DNA of 40,465 bases from DAOPXV01 sp035352535 (GTDB taxonomy: Bacteria; Muiribacteriota; UBA9980): contig CAZJFS010000023.1 of NCBI GenBank assembly GCA_964545075.1, forward strand, positions 1 through 40,465. Reading direction: 5' to 3'. Every line of letters starts with the position of its first letter. The stretch's first letter is position 1. Shown one piece after another: positions 1 through 8,698 of the stretch. The position numbers and the translations under genes are program-made. The notes under the pieces were generated by a model. It saw only the letters and a program-made list of their open reading frames with translations. It had not been told where the DNA came from and did not search any database.

Positions 1-1319
1 TTTTCAAACATCGGCGAACCAGGCTCCATCTGAATTCCCCATGTCATCATGCGGCCTATATTTTTATAACTCGCGCTTATGGCGTCGATCATTTTTTTAG
101 TGTCATAAAGCGTTTCAATTGTTTCATGCGGTATCCCCATCGTGAAGAAAACATCTGTTTTTATGTGATTCTTAGAAAGAATATCGAGCGTTTTATAAAA
201 TTCGGCGTTCGAAAAATAAAAACCTTTGTTTTTACGCCTGACCGCCTCGTTACCGCATTCGGGCGAAATGGCGATAACCGATTTGTCGAGTTCGAAAGTA
301 TTTTTGAAACTTTCAATGAATTCCGGCGTCGGCAGGGCATAACATTCGAAATAAAAACCGCATTTCAACCCGCGCTTGCGAATGACGCCAAAAAGATCGA
401 GATAATATTGCTGTTTGACGGGCTCGGAATCAAAGCATACGGCGAATGTCTTATAACCGAAAAGCATCGCTTCTTCTATCGTGTCAGCGACCTTTTCAGG
501 ATTCCGCCACATAATGACCGCCTCGAAATTCATTCTTATCTGGTTCTGTTTAGAACCGGCGCACCAGGAACAGGCCGTAGGGCAGCCTCGCCCGACCTCT
601 ATAGGAAACATCGTAAGCCCCATATTGGTAAGCCTCATGTTTTCGGACCGGGACATGTTTTTTGAATACGCGAGCGGGAACGAAAAAAGCTTTATATAAT
701 GCTTGAAGTTATTCAAAAGCGCGAGATTTGAAAACCTCAGCGAATTGAATGTTTCATCGGAGGTCATATAATAATTGCGGTCTTTTTTCCCGGCGGCGCC
801 TTTTAACGCGAAAAGCCGGCTCGATTTTGAAAGCACGATATTTTCAACATCGATATCAGCCGGAGCGTTCTTCACTATCTTGCCGCAGAGAGCTCGCACC
901 GGCTCTTCGGCATAGCCCTTGACGACGCCGTCAACAAAAGGAAAATTCTCGACTATCTGATCCGCGAAGTAAGAAGACGTAAAACCGCCGAAAAATATGT
1001 ATATATGTGGAAATTCCTTTTTTATCTTCTCCGACACCGATATCACGTCATATGATTGATAATGCCAAAAAAGCGGCATGAAAACAATTTTTATCTTGTC
1101 GCGGTTTCTGATATGTTCGATTATCGAAAAATCCTTATTCAATATCCATTCGAGACCCGCGTGCAGAATCTGAACGCCGACGCGTTCGCGCGTGAGCATA
1201 TCCGCGAGCGCGAAAACGCCCATGGGAATATAAGTGATATTCATAAATTCGTCGAGCGGCTTATAGTAATTAGAAAATTTTGGAACATGAAGAAATAATA
1301 TATCAGGATTCGATGACAT
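1..1319 (-). CDS. Radical SAM protein with probable N-terminal cobalamin-binding-like domain (3' end outside window)
   Basis: I read this frame directly from the minus strand; it stays open to the window edge, so about 439 residues are visible and the C-terminus is missing. The radical SAM cluster motif CxxxCxxC (C246, C250, C253, within GRGCPTACSWC) is clear. The first 200 residues look like the Rossmann-type region of B12-binding radical SAM proteins, with a GGF turn near residue 111, but I do not see a classical DxHxxG cobalamin motif. ATG at 1317-1319 is preceded by GGAGGG at 10 nt. It overlaps the end of the LuxC-like gene by 17 bp, which indicates translational coupling and a shared pathway. 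Family assignment is firm; the reaction (methyl transfer, rearrangement or other) cannot be told from sequence. Confidence 0.85.
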   Translation of the reverse strand, partial: MSSNPDILFLHVPKFSNYYKPLDEFMNITYIPMGVFALADMLTRERVGVQILHAGLEWILNKDFSIIEHIRNRDKIKIVFMPLFWHYQSYDVISVSEKIKKEFPHIYIFFGGFTSSYFADQIVENFPFVDGVVKGYAEEPVRALCGKIVKNAPADIDVENIVLSKSSRLFALKGAAGKKDRNYYMTSDETFNSLRFSNLALLNNFKHYIKLFSFPLAYSKNMSRSENMRLTNMGLTMFPIEVGRGCPTACSWCAGSKQNQIRMNFEAVIMWRNPEKVADTIEEAMLFGYKTFAVCFDSEPVKQQYYLDLFGVIRKRGLKCGFYFECYALPTPEFIESFKNTFELDKSVIAISPECGNEAVRRKNKGFYFSNAEFYKTLDILSKNHIKTDVFFTMGIPHETIETLYDTKKMIDAISASYKNIGRMMTWGIQMEPGSPMFE

Positions 1320-2727
1320 TTTTTGAAAAACCCTCCATATCGCAATATCCGACCATAGCCGAAAGCGCGCAAATTCCATCGTGATGCCACATCATCGAAG
1401 GCGTCGGCATTTCCCCAGCGCGGCATATCCTTGAAACGCCAAGTTTCGAAAAACGATCCGCCCAGGCCATATATTCCCCGCTTCGCACGTTAAGCGAAAC
1501 GTTTTGAAAATAACCGTTCAACGGCGATATTATATTAAAAACATCCTCCGGACATTCAAACGGCACTATATGAATCAGCCTGTTCAAAGGCGACACGGGA
1601 AATTCTTTTGAATTCAAAGTTATAACGGCGCCTTTTTTGCTTTTAGTCTCGAATATTTCCGCGTTTTTATCGGAAAACAGAAGGCTATCCATATATGAGC
1701 GCCTGGCGTACGCCTCGCCCTGACTTAATCGCGCCGGAGGAATTTCATTTTCAACGGCTTCAAGAGCTTCCATAACCATGGCCGCGAATTCCGCGCACGC
1801 TATGTTCCCGTCGGAGTTATAAAAATAAACATGCGGCGCAAGGCAGGCCCGCTGTTCGAAAGTTATAGTATCAAAGGCAATTTTAGCAGCCAGATCTTTT
1901 ATCCGGAAGCCGTTCGTTTCTTTCATGAAGGACGCGCCGATAACGCCGAAGCCCATTTTATGCGAGTGCATGATAAGCGTTTTCGGCCACGACACGGCTT
2001 TCTTAAAATACGCGCCAGCCTTGACGCCGCCATAAACGATCATCGTATCCGAAAGTTCGATCAATTTTTCAGTTATTTCTTTTTTTTCGCTCTCATAGCA
2101 TAAAGAGATCGCGCAATCCGCAAGCGGCGATCCCATTTCAGCCAGCGCCTCCATGTAGAGCGGAGTAAAAATGGGCTCTTCGCGAGAAGTTTTAAGGATT
2201 ACGGGGTTTTTGGTAAGAAACGAACGCATTATAGAAAGATGCGGCAGGGCCGGAATATTCGACGAACACACGGCGAAAACGGGCGATCTGGGAACTATTT
2301 TCGTATATCCCCCAAGCTTTTCGCTATAAACGAACCCGTCAAGAGCGTGGTAATTACAAAATTCGTTTTCAAGCGCGGAACGCATCTGCGGCGCCCGCGA
2401 GGATAAAAATTCGAGGTCTATGCTTTTTTCCACCGCATTGGCCGAAAAACCCGACAGATCAGATATGGCCGCGATGGCCGATGCTCTTTTCGCATAACTT
2501 TTATCGAGAAATTTTCCCGACGCCGCGTCAAGATGCGATATTATTTCATCGATGCCAAGGTTTTCAAAAATTTCTGAAGAGCGCTTTAAGAATCCGCCAA
2601 ACCCTTCATTGAAAAATTCTTCTTTAAAAGAAGCGCCTTCAAGACTTGAATTCCCGGTTTTTTCAGCGCAAAAAAAATCGAAGTGCTTCTTTAAAAATTC
2701 CGGAATATAGTAAGTTTTAAGATTCAT
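1303..2727 (-). CDS. LuxC-like acyl-CoA / acyl-protein reductase
   Basis: This 474-residue protein resembles LuxC, the NADPH-dependent reductase that takes an acyl group as a thioester on an active-site cysteine and releases an aldehyde. The likely nucleophile is C295 in the stretch FEQRACLAPHV, which matches the LuxC/aldehyde-dehydrogenase-like active site, and a Rossmann region with PALPH and VILKTS segments lies around residues 150-185. Length is normal for the family. A LuxE-type acyl-protein synthetase lies two genes upstream, which supports a LuxE-LuxC acid-reductase pair. There is no luciferase (luxAB) or LuxD thioesterase nearby, so a role in light emission is unlikely. The acyl substrate is unknown; the neighbours suggest a product of 2-oxo acid chain extension. 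Confidence 0.8.
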   Translation of the reverse strand: MNLKTYYIPEFLKKHFDFFCAEKTGNSSLEGASFKEEFFNEGFGGFLKRSSEIFENLGIDEIISHLDAASGKFLDKSYAKRASAIAAISDLSGFSANAVEKSIDLEFLSSRAPQMRSALENEFCNYHALDGFVYSEKLGGYTKIVPRSPVFAVCSSNIPALPHLSIMRSFLTKNPVILKTSREEPIFTPLYMEALAEMGSPLADCAISLCYESEKKEITEKLIELSDTMIVYGGVKAGAYFKKAVSWPKTLIMHSHKMGFGVIGASFMKETNGFRIKDLAAKIAFDTITFEQRACLAPHVYFYNSDGNIACAEFAAMVMEALEAVENEIPPARLSQGEAYARRSYMDSLLFSDKNAEIFETKSKKGAVITLNSKEFPVSPLNRLIHIVPFECPEDVFNIISPLNGYFQNVSLNVRSGEYMAWADRFSKLGVSRICRAGEMPTPSMMWHHDGICALSAMVGYCDMEGFSKNVIES

Positions 2728-2802
2728 AAATTCACGACTTTATTGTCCTTTAGCTTCTCGGCCGGCCATGAAAAAGGCGCGAACCTCATAACTCACGGGA
2801 AA

Positions 2803-4230
2803 TTATTCTATAACCTTGGTTTCACATACTTTATCGTACAACGTCCTCTTCTCGCCGGTTAAAAGCATAAGCGCTCCGGCGCCCAGAATGGCGTTCGAAA
2901 AAACAAATATGGCCGCGCGCTTGAACGCGACAATGACATCCAGTTTTTCATCGTTTTCCATCACCACGGCATTTTTTGAAGCTATCTGACCGGGCGAAGC
3001 GCCTTTTATCAGCCAGAAAAGGCCGAAATATAATATCAACGGAATGAAAGGATAATCCAAATTCAATGAAATAAACCATTCCATATAACCCATATTACGA
3101 TAATAACGAAGATTTCCATCCACGAATTTCTTCTTGTAGTTATTGGAGTTCGCGAAAGACTCATTGTAATTTTTAATATTCATATTTTTTTCATTGAACT
3201 CGTCCTGGCTAAGATATTGCTTGCCCCAGACCATGGATTGTACCGGCCACCACAGGGCGCAGGAAATTATAAGCCAGACCAGGGCGATTATAATCGAATC
3301 GATAACGAACGATTTAATTCTTGAAACTATAGGAGCCTCGTTAAAATCAGCGGCTTTTTTCGACTCGATAACCGTTTTTTGTGAAAATGTTTGCGCGAGC
3401 TGTTTCTGGACATTTGCCACGCCTTCTTTAGTAAGCGTTTTCGAAATATTCTCTTTCGTGAATGTTTTTGAAAATTGATTCTGCATGCCGGTTATGCTTT
3501 CCTTGATCTTGTTGTCGTCCATAAACGCGCTTATGTTCTCGCCCCATTTTTTCTCTTTTAAAAATCCGCCGAGAGCGCTGCTCCATTCGTTTATCTGTTC
3601 CGACGATATGAGCTCTCCGCCGCCCGAAGGTTTTTTTTCATTTATCGTTCTTTCGACTATCTGCGATAGTTTCAACGGAATCGAAGTTATTTTCTGCTTT
3701 TCGGACGGTATCTTATAGACCGTTATGGGATCCGGAATACCCTTTAAAGTCTGAGGCCCGATCTTATCAGCCACGATCTCGTTTCTATTCATGAGAAGAT
3801 AAGTGGATTCGCTTATGCCGATCGTCCCGCCCGGAAAACACGGAAGCCCTTCCATTCGAGCGGTAACGTTGACCGCGTCGCCATAAATATCATTTTTTTC
3901 TAAAGTTACATCACCCGTGTTTATAACGACGCGCAGATTCATCTTTTTTGTTTTTTCAGCCTGCTTATCATTATATTCCTTCAATAAAAGCTGAATGATA
4001 ATAGAACATACGACCGCGTCGGTGGCGCTATAAAACGTACATAAAAACGCGTCGCCTATGGATTTTATAATTTTTCCGCCGTAAAAAGTTATGACCGGGA
4101 CCATCAATTGGTTATGACGCCGGATAAGATTTATTATTTCTTCGCGGGATGAACCGGAACTCGCGTCAGTATAGCCCTGTATATCGGTCATCATTATGGA
4201 TAAATTCTGAGATTTAAGATTACCGCTCAT
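2803..4230 (-). CDS. Class III adenylate cyclase domain fused to a C-terminal RDD membrane domain
   Basis: Residues about 8-175 form a class III nucleotide cyclase homology domain. A full set of catalytic positions is visible: metal-binding D16 (MMTDIQGYT) and D60 (SIGDAF), adenine-selecting K56 and D114, and transition-state N121 and R125 (VNVTARM). The spacing matches mycobacterial-type cyclases, so ATP to cAMP is the likely reaction. A roughly 120-residue polar linker follows. The C-terminus (about 300-475) carries hydrophobic segments and the charged pattern of an RDD domain, which would anchor the protein in the inner membrane. I chose ATG at 4230 because AAGGGTG lies 8 nt upstream; a GTG three codons earlier overlaps that site. 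It sits between the luxE-like (15 bp) and luxC-like (75 bp) genes, an odd place for a signalling enzyme. Confidence 0.85.
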   Translation of the reverse strand: MSGNLKSQNLSIMMTDIQGYTDASSGSSREEIINLIRRHNQLMVPVITFYGGKIIKSIGDAFLCTFYSATDAVVCSIIIQLLLKEYNDKQAEKTKKMNLRVVINTGDVTLEKNDIYGDAVNVTARMEGLPCFPGGTIGISESTYLLMNRNEIVADKIGPQTLKGIPDPITVYKIPSEKQKITSIPLKLSQIVERTINEKKPSGGGELISSEQINEWSSALGGFLKEKKWGENISAFMDDNKIKESITGMQNQFSKTFTKENISKTLTKEGVANVQKQLAQTFSQKTVIESKKAADFNEAPIVSRIKSFVIDSIIIALVWLIISCALWWPVQSMVWGKQYLSQDEFNEKNMNIKNYNESFANSNNYKKKFVDGNLRYYRNMGYMEWFISLNLDYPFIPLILYFGLFWLIKGASPGQIASKNAVVMENDEKLDVIVAFKRAAIFVFSNAILGAGALMLLTGEKRTLYDKVCETKVIE

Positions 4231-4245
4231 AGCAATCACCCTTCA

Positions 4246-5391
4246 TTATGGTCTTTTTAAAAGCATTTCTTCCACCGTCAGCGAGCAGCCCTTCATATCG
4301 TCAGGCGAAAGCCTGCCGCATATTTCAAAACCGGAGCCGGCGTATCTTCCGGAGTCATCCGTTAATATCGCGACGGCCCTGTCGATATTTGTAAGGTCAA
4401 AATGAAGAAGCGCGCCGGTTTTTCCATATGTCTCAGGCGCGATTATTTTGAAATCATCTTCGATATCGACGACAAACGTCTTCGCCCAGTGGGGATTTTC
4501 TTTAGCGACCGGAGATTCGGCCCCTTCGATCAGATTTTTAAGGTTGTTGTCGTAATATTGCGTACCCAGCTCGCTCATTCCAAGGGCGTTCACGCAATAA
4601 CCCGGAACGACGCCAAGAAGCTCCGCCGCGGTTTTTATCATTTCATCACGGCTTATCTCACGGCTTTTGCCTTTAAAACCTCCGGCGTCTAAGATACGCG
4701 AACCTTTCGGCAGTTTAAACCTGATATTTTCAGCCGCCATCTTATCGAGCATAAAAACTATAGCGAATGACGGAGCTATTATCGTCGCGGCGATATTTTT
4801 TTCGACGCATTCTTTAAGGTCCGAGAAAAGCGACCGCCAGTCAATGCCTTCTTTTCCGATATAATGCCTGCCGCCGTATGTCCCTACATTTTTCATGACC
4901 TCGGTTATGCCGTAGGCCATGGTAAGATTAGGCGCCGCTTCGGGCGAGGGCGCTATCAAAAAAAACTTCGTGTCTAAATTATCCGGAAAAAGATATGCCC
5001 TGGCGTTCTTCACTATTGCAAGAGACGTTATCTCCGAGCCCGCCGCGCTGAAATAAGCAAGCCCCTGGCTCGACTTACTCGTGCCGGAAGTCTTGAAAGT
5101 CTTATGAATCTCATCTTTTGAATATATGAAAATATCGGAAGTTTTAAAAGCCTGAACGGGGACCGGCGGGATCTGAAGAAAATCGCTGACGCCATCTATA
5201 TCGACCTTTTTCTGAGCGCATAATCTGGCATAACCCGGAATATTTTCAGCCTGCACGCGAAAGCAAGCGACGCAAAGGTTATTAAACGCCTTTTCCCGCT
5301 CATATTTTGGAAGCTTGTCGCCTTCCGCTATGAACTTTTTGACCTTTTCAATAAGGCCGATCACTTCAGCCGAATTTTTATCCATCGTCAT
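4246..5391 (-). CDS. LuxE-family acyl-protein synthetase
   Basis: The 381-residue protein matches the LuxE family of the adenylating (ANL-like) enzymes, which activate a carboxylic acid as acyl-AMP and pass it to an enzyme thiol for LuxC to reduce. The phosphate-loop motif FKTSGTSKSSQG lies at residues 99-110, and a LGMSELGTQYYD segment, typical of the second adenylate-binding motif, lies near residue 280. The C-terminal part contains GALLHFDLTN and a GR.SPDDMKG-like hinge, as in LuxE. The length is close to that of Photobacterium LuxE. The start has only a weak Shine-Dalgarno (AGAAG); ATG two codons further in is possible. Its pairing with the LuxC-like gene suggests aldehyde formation from an unknown acid. 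Confidence 0.8.
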   Translation of the reverse strand: MTMDKNSAEVIGLIEKVKKFIAEGDKLPKYEREKAFNNLCVACFRVQAENIPGYARLCAQKKVDIDGVSDFLQIPPVPVQAFKTSDIFIYSKDEIHKTFKTSGTSKSSQGLAYFSAAGSEITSLAIVKNARAYLFPDNLDTKFFLIAPSPEAAPNLTMAYGITEVMKNVGTYGGRHYIGKEGIDWRSLFSDLKECVEKNIAATIIAPSFAIVFMLDKMAAENIRFKLPKGSRILDAGGFKGKSREISRDEMIKTAAELLGVVPGYCVNALGMSELGTQYYDNNLKNLIEGAESPVAKENPHWAKTFVVDIEDDFKIIAPETYGKTGALLHFDLTNIDRAVAILTDDSGRYAGSGFEICGRLSPDDMKGCSLTVEEMLLKRP

Positions 5392-5479
5392 ATCAATCTT
5401 CTCGCTTAAACGTCTTGATTTTATTCGGGATCATTAAAAGAACAGGATAAGATGACTTATAAATGTGTCTGCGCCGCCG

Positions 5480-6784
5480 TCACGCGAGCGTAATAAGTTT
5501 CTTGTTTGCCATGTCTGAAAGCAATTCATAAAATTGCATATCGCCGGCCGAAAATATCCGCTTTATTTCTTCATACCGATCAGCAGTTATTATATAATAC
5601 ATGCCGAAAATATTCAATATTTTTTTAATATCGATCTTTTTCATGCCTTTTCGAGCGTCAAAATACGCCGCTATTTTTTTCGCCCCCGCTAAAACGACCA
5701 GGCCTCTTTTAAAGTGCGCGGAGTTTATCTCGCGGTATTCTTCCTTAATAAGACAGTCTTCGGCTTTATACGCAAAAAGACTGTAATCCTTCACGTCTTT
5801 CAGGGACATGACTTCGCGGTACGCTGAAAATCCGGCGATGACGCCTTCGGATATAGCGCGGCTCGCGCAGGAATATGAGCCGGTGATATCCCCGGCGGCG
5901 TATAATCCGCGAATCGAAGTTTTCATGTCGCGATCGACAGCTATAAAACCGCGGCGGTCAAAAATATTTTCAGCAGCCGCTATTTCGATTGAAAAATCAG
6001 GCTTTATTTCGAACGAATTATAGTCGAGTAAAAGCGAATCTAGTTTTATCTCAAAGCTTTTTCCGCCACGCGAGCATTCTATGGCCTCAAGTTTCCGGCG
6101 CCCCTTATATTCTTTGACCTCGCCGAACTCAAAAAGTGACGGATATTTTTTGAATGTTTTATCGTTTTTAAACTTTTCCGGGTTCGTATTCAATAGAAAA
6201 ATCGCTTTATCTTTATCGATATTATTCTTTTCGAGCGCGCCGGCGACTATATCTATTAAATTTTTTGAATATTCATTTCCATATATCATGAACCTTTTTT
6301 CATGAATGGATTCAATTTCGGCGTTTATCATCGAATTTATGAAATCATATCCCATATAGGTTATTTTAAGGCCTTTCCCGAAGTATGAAGCCTCGTTTGA
6401 AAGTCCGCGCATACCGGAGCAGACCGCGACGGTCCTGGATAAATAAACGGAGCCGTTTCCGGCCTCGATCAGAAAAAGCCCCTTCTTTTCGTCTCTTGCT
6501 ATTTTCGAAATCCTGGTTCTAATGACGGGAATCTCGTACTCGTCGATGTCCTTTAAAAGCCCGGATACTATCTTTTTTCCAGGCATTGAAAATCCCGGGC
6601 CGGTGATTTTTATGTTTCCCAGCGACGCGAGCCCGCCTTCGATGTCCGAGGCCTCAAAGACGACCGTCGCCATGGAATAGCTTCCGCTCGATTTGACGAA
6701 ACGCCCCCTGACCGCGCACGAGAGGCCGGATAAGCCCGCGCCGATAACGGCAAGATCGATAATTTCAGGTAATTTGTTTTTCAT
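5480..6784 (-). CDS. FAD-dependent oxidoreductase, thioredoxin-reductase-like fold without CxxC
   Basis: A two-dinucleotide-binding-domain flavoprotein of about 434 residues. The FAD-binding GxGxxG (IGAGLSGLSCA) is at the extreme N-terminus, and the FAD-closing motif GLYAAGDITGSYSCASRAISEG lies in the last third. No redox-active CxxC pair of thioredoxin reductases is present, so it is probably a dehydrogenase, oxidase or ferredoxin/NAD(P)H-linked reductase rather than a disulfide reductase. The C-terminal 100 residues form an extension I do not recognise. ATG at 6784 is preferred; an in-frame TTG seven codons upstream exists but has no well-placed ribosome site. It lies 46 bp after the dehydratase small subunit and 88 bp before the LuxE-like gene, so it may act on an intermediate of that pathway. 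Confidence 0.75.
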   Translation of the reverse strand: MKNKLPEIIDLAVIGAGLSGLSCAVRGRFVKSSGSYSMATVVFEASDIEGGLASLGNIKITGPGFSMPGKKIVSGLLKDIDEYEIPVIRTRISKIARDEKKGLFLIEAGNGSVYLSRTVAVCSGMRGLSNEASYFGKGLKITYMGYDFINSMINAEIESIHEKRFMIYGNEYSKNLIDIVAGALEKNNIDKDKAIFLLNTNPEKFKNDKTFKKYPSLFEFGEVKEYKGRRKLEAIECSRGGKSFEIKLDSLLLDYNSFEIKPDFSIEIAAAENIFDRRGFIAVDRDMKTSIRGLYAAGDITGSYSCASRAISEGVIAGFSAYREVMSLKDVKDYSLFAYKAEDCLIKEEYREINSAHFKRGLVVLAGAKKIAAYFDARKGMKKIDIKKILNIFGMYYIITADRYEEIKRIFSAGDMQFYELLSDMANKKLITLA

Positions 6785-6830
6785 ACTGATTCCCGTTTCA
6801 CGCAAAGCGCGTTAATTTTAACTCCATTTT

Positions 6831-7373
6831 TCAAGATTCGCATGATAAAACTATCTTCATATATGCTATCATTCCGCCCGATGCGGCTATATCTAAAAGA
6901 TATCCGTCGACGGTTCCGGATAAGAGCGGTTCCTTTTCGCCGTTTAAATAAAGCCGCGCCGAATAGAGACCGTCTCCGGGAATGATATTTATTAAAATTT
7001 CAGAATATTCAATTCTTTTAATATTTTTTGCGGGCCGCGCTTCATCGAGTTTTATCGGAAAGATCCCGGCGCAAGCCAGGTTTCTTTCAAATATGCGCGA
7101 TATCGAAGGCGCCGCGACGGCGACTACGCCCGAATTTTTAAGCGCCACGACGGTCGAGAAACGCGAAGAGCCGATCCCGACATTCCTGCCCGCTATGATC
7201 ACGATATCCTTGCCGGAGGTTTCCGCGCGCCTTAAAACATCCACGCCGAGCTTTTTTTTATCGATCGTGAATTTCTGAGGGTTATGGATCGTATCCGTAT
7301 TGACGTTGTCGCCGAGCGCCTTAATTACGCCGGTTAATTTAATATTCTTACCCGTTTTTTTCAACGTCGTCAT
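6831..7373 (-). CDS. Aconitase-family small (swivel) subunit, LeuD-like, divergent
   Basis: A 180-residue protein with the LeuD/aconitase C-domain fold. It would form the second half of a heteromeric 2-isopropylmalate-type or homoaconitase-type hydro-lyase with the LeuC-like subunit encoded just upstream. NVNTDTI at residues 24-29 corresponds to the usual N-x-DTD start of the swivel loop, and GRNVGIGSSRF (62-72) to the substrate-binding GCGSSRE loop. The Cys and Glu-His normally found in that loop are replaced (GIGSSRFST), and the IIPARYL loop is replaced by a His-Asn-Pro sequence. The start ATG overlaps the stop of the large subunit (ATGA); a longer open frame to 7559 lies wholly inside the large-subunit gene and was not used. 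The substrate is probably not standard isopropylmalate. Confidence 0.8.
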   Translation of the reverse strand: MTTLKKTGKNIKLTGVIKALGDNVNTDTIHNPQKFTIDKKKLGVDVLRRAETSGKDIVIIAGRNVGIGSSRFSTVVALKNSGVVAVAAPSISRIFERNLACAGIFPIKLDEARPAKNIKRIEYSEILINIIPGDGLYSARLYLNGEKEPLLSGTVDGYLLDIAASGGMIAYMKIVLSCES

Positions 7374-8698
7374 AAATAAAACTCCTCGGGCGCGGTTATC
7401 TTTCCGGCATAGGCGGTGAAAATGGCCGTAAGCGGGGACGCTATATATATATCGGAATCCATCGAGCCCATCCTGCCGCGAAAATTCCTGGTGGACGTTG
7501 AGAGGCAGACCTCGCCGGAACCTATAAGGCCTTTGTCTATGCCGCCGCAGGGTCCGCATGAGGGGTTGGTTATTACGGCGCCGAACCCGATGAGCTTTTC
7601 AATATATCCGAGTTTTATTGCCTCGAGATAAATCTTTTGAGATGACGGCGTCACTATCAACCTCACTTTCGGATCTTTTTTGACGTTTTTCCGGCGCGCT
7701 TTTTTGGATATCGAGCCTATCGCCTCGCACATATATTGAAAATCCGATATTCTGCCGGAAGCGCACGACCCCACGAAAACCTGGTCCACGCTAACGTTCG
7801 ATACGCCGGCCACGTCGATTATTTTTGAAAAATCGTGAGGCAAGGCTATTTTAGAATTCATGGAACCAGCATCTATATGAACGTTAACCTCATAGTCGGG
7901 CTTCACATCGGCGGTGAATTCATCGAACAGTTTTTCGTACGACCTTTTCGTTCCAGGGCCGCCTCGCATTATAAGATGACCCAGCAATATTTCATCGGGC
8001 GAAAAGATTCCGGCCGAAGCGCCGCATTCGATCGAAGCGTTCGATATCGCGTAACGATCGTCCATGAATACGCAGCCCGACGTGTTATCCGAATATTCTA
8101 AAACGGTGTTATTGCCTTCGCCTTCGCCGATAAGTCTTATAACCTCGAGGCCAAGGTCGCGGCCCGTTATAAATGGCGCTTTGTCACCATAAAAGTTGAC
8201 GCCCCTTACGGGAAATTTCTTTTCATAAATGACGCCCGTCGTCATGGCGGATAGTATATCCATCGACCCGTATCCGGAAGCGATAGACGAAATTGCCCCG
8301 GCCATGACCGTGTGAGAGTCGGACCCCGCGATATAGCTGAACGGACGCGCCATCTCGCTTTCGACCATCAACTGATGACAGATGCCTTCGAATACTTTTA
8401 CGTTTTCTATTTTTTCACCGTAAGAAAAATCGAGGAATTTTTTGAGTATATCGGCGCGTTCCGCAGTCGAAGGCGGCGCGAAATGATCCGCCACGAATAA
8501 GAGGCGGGACCGGACGTTCTTATCGATCTTGAATCCGGCGGCTTTAAAATCATCGACTATCATCGCTATCAGGGGATCGTGCCCCAACACCAGGGAAGGC
8601 CTTAATGGATAATAATCGCCGCTTTTTTCACGCCCGCGCGCGATGGATGATTCAAATATTTTTTCATATACCGAAGAATATATTTTTTTCATATTCAT
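7370..8698 (-). CDS. Aconitase-family [4Fe-4S] dehydratase large subunit, LeuC-like
   Basis: The 442-residue protein is an aconitase-superfamily large subunit. Cluster ligands are C312 (VGSCASGR), C381 and C384 (NPSCGPCGG). Other family motifs are ADHFAP (residues 70-75), GSDSHT (125-130) and the C-terminal RNFRGRMGS (404-412) that binds substrate carboxylate. The usual SCTNGR around the first ligand is changed to SCASGR, a departure from LeuC, homoaconitase and aconitase signatures. Both ends overlap neighbours by 4 bp (ATGA), so synthase, large subunit and small subunit are translationally coupled. The trio would catalyse condensation with acetyl-CoA followed by hydroxyl migration, as in leucine, lysine (AAA) or methanogen coenzyme B biosynthesis. 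The exact 2-oxo acid is unknown. Confidence 0.85.
   Translation of the reverse strand: MNMKKIYSSVYEKIFESSIARGREKSGDYYPLRPSLVLGHDPLIAMIVDDFKAAGFKIDKNVRSRLLFVADHFAPPSTAERADILKKFLDFSYGEKIENVKVFEGICHQLMVESEMARPFSYIAGSDSHTVMAGAISSIASGYGSMDILSAMTTGVIYEKKFPVRGVNFYGDKAPFITGRDLGLEVIRLIGEGEGNNTVLEYSDNTSGCVFMDDRYAISNASIECGASAGIFSPDEILLGHLIMRGGPGTKRSYEKLFDEFTADVKPDYEVNVHIDAGSMNSKIALPHDFSKIIDVAGVSNVSVDQVFVGSCASGRISDFQYMCEAIGSISKKARRKNVKKDPKVRLIVTPSSQKIYLEAIKLGYIEKLIGFGAVITNPSCGPCGGIDKGLIGSGEVCLSTSTRNFRGRMGSMDSDIYIASPLTAIFTAYAGKITAPEEFYL

Noticed and set aside
1..6784. Bioluminescence operon
   Set aside because: LuxC- and LuxE-like genes are present, but luxA, luxB and luxD are not. The neighbours point to another use of acid reduction.
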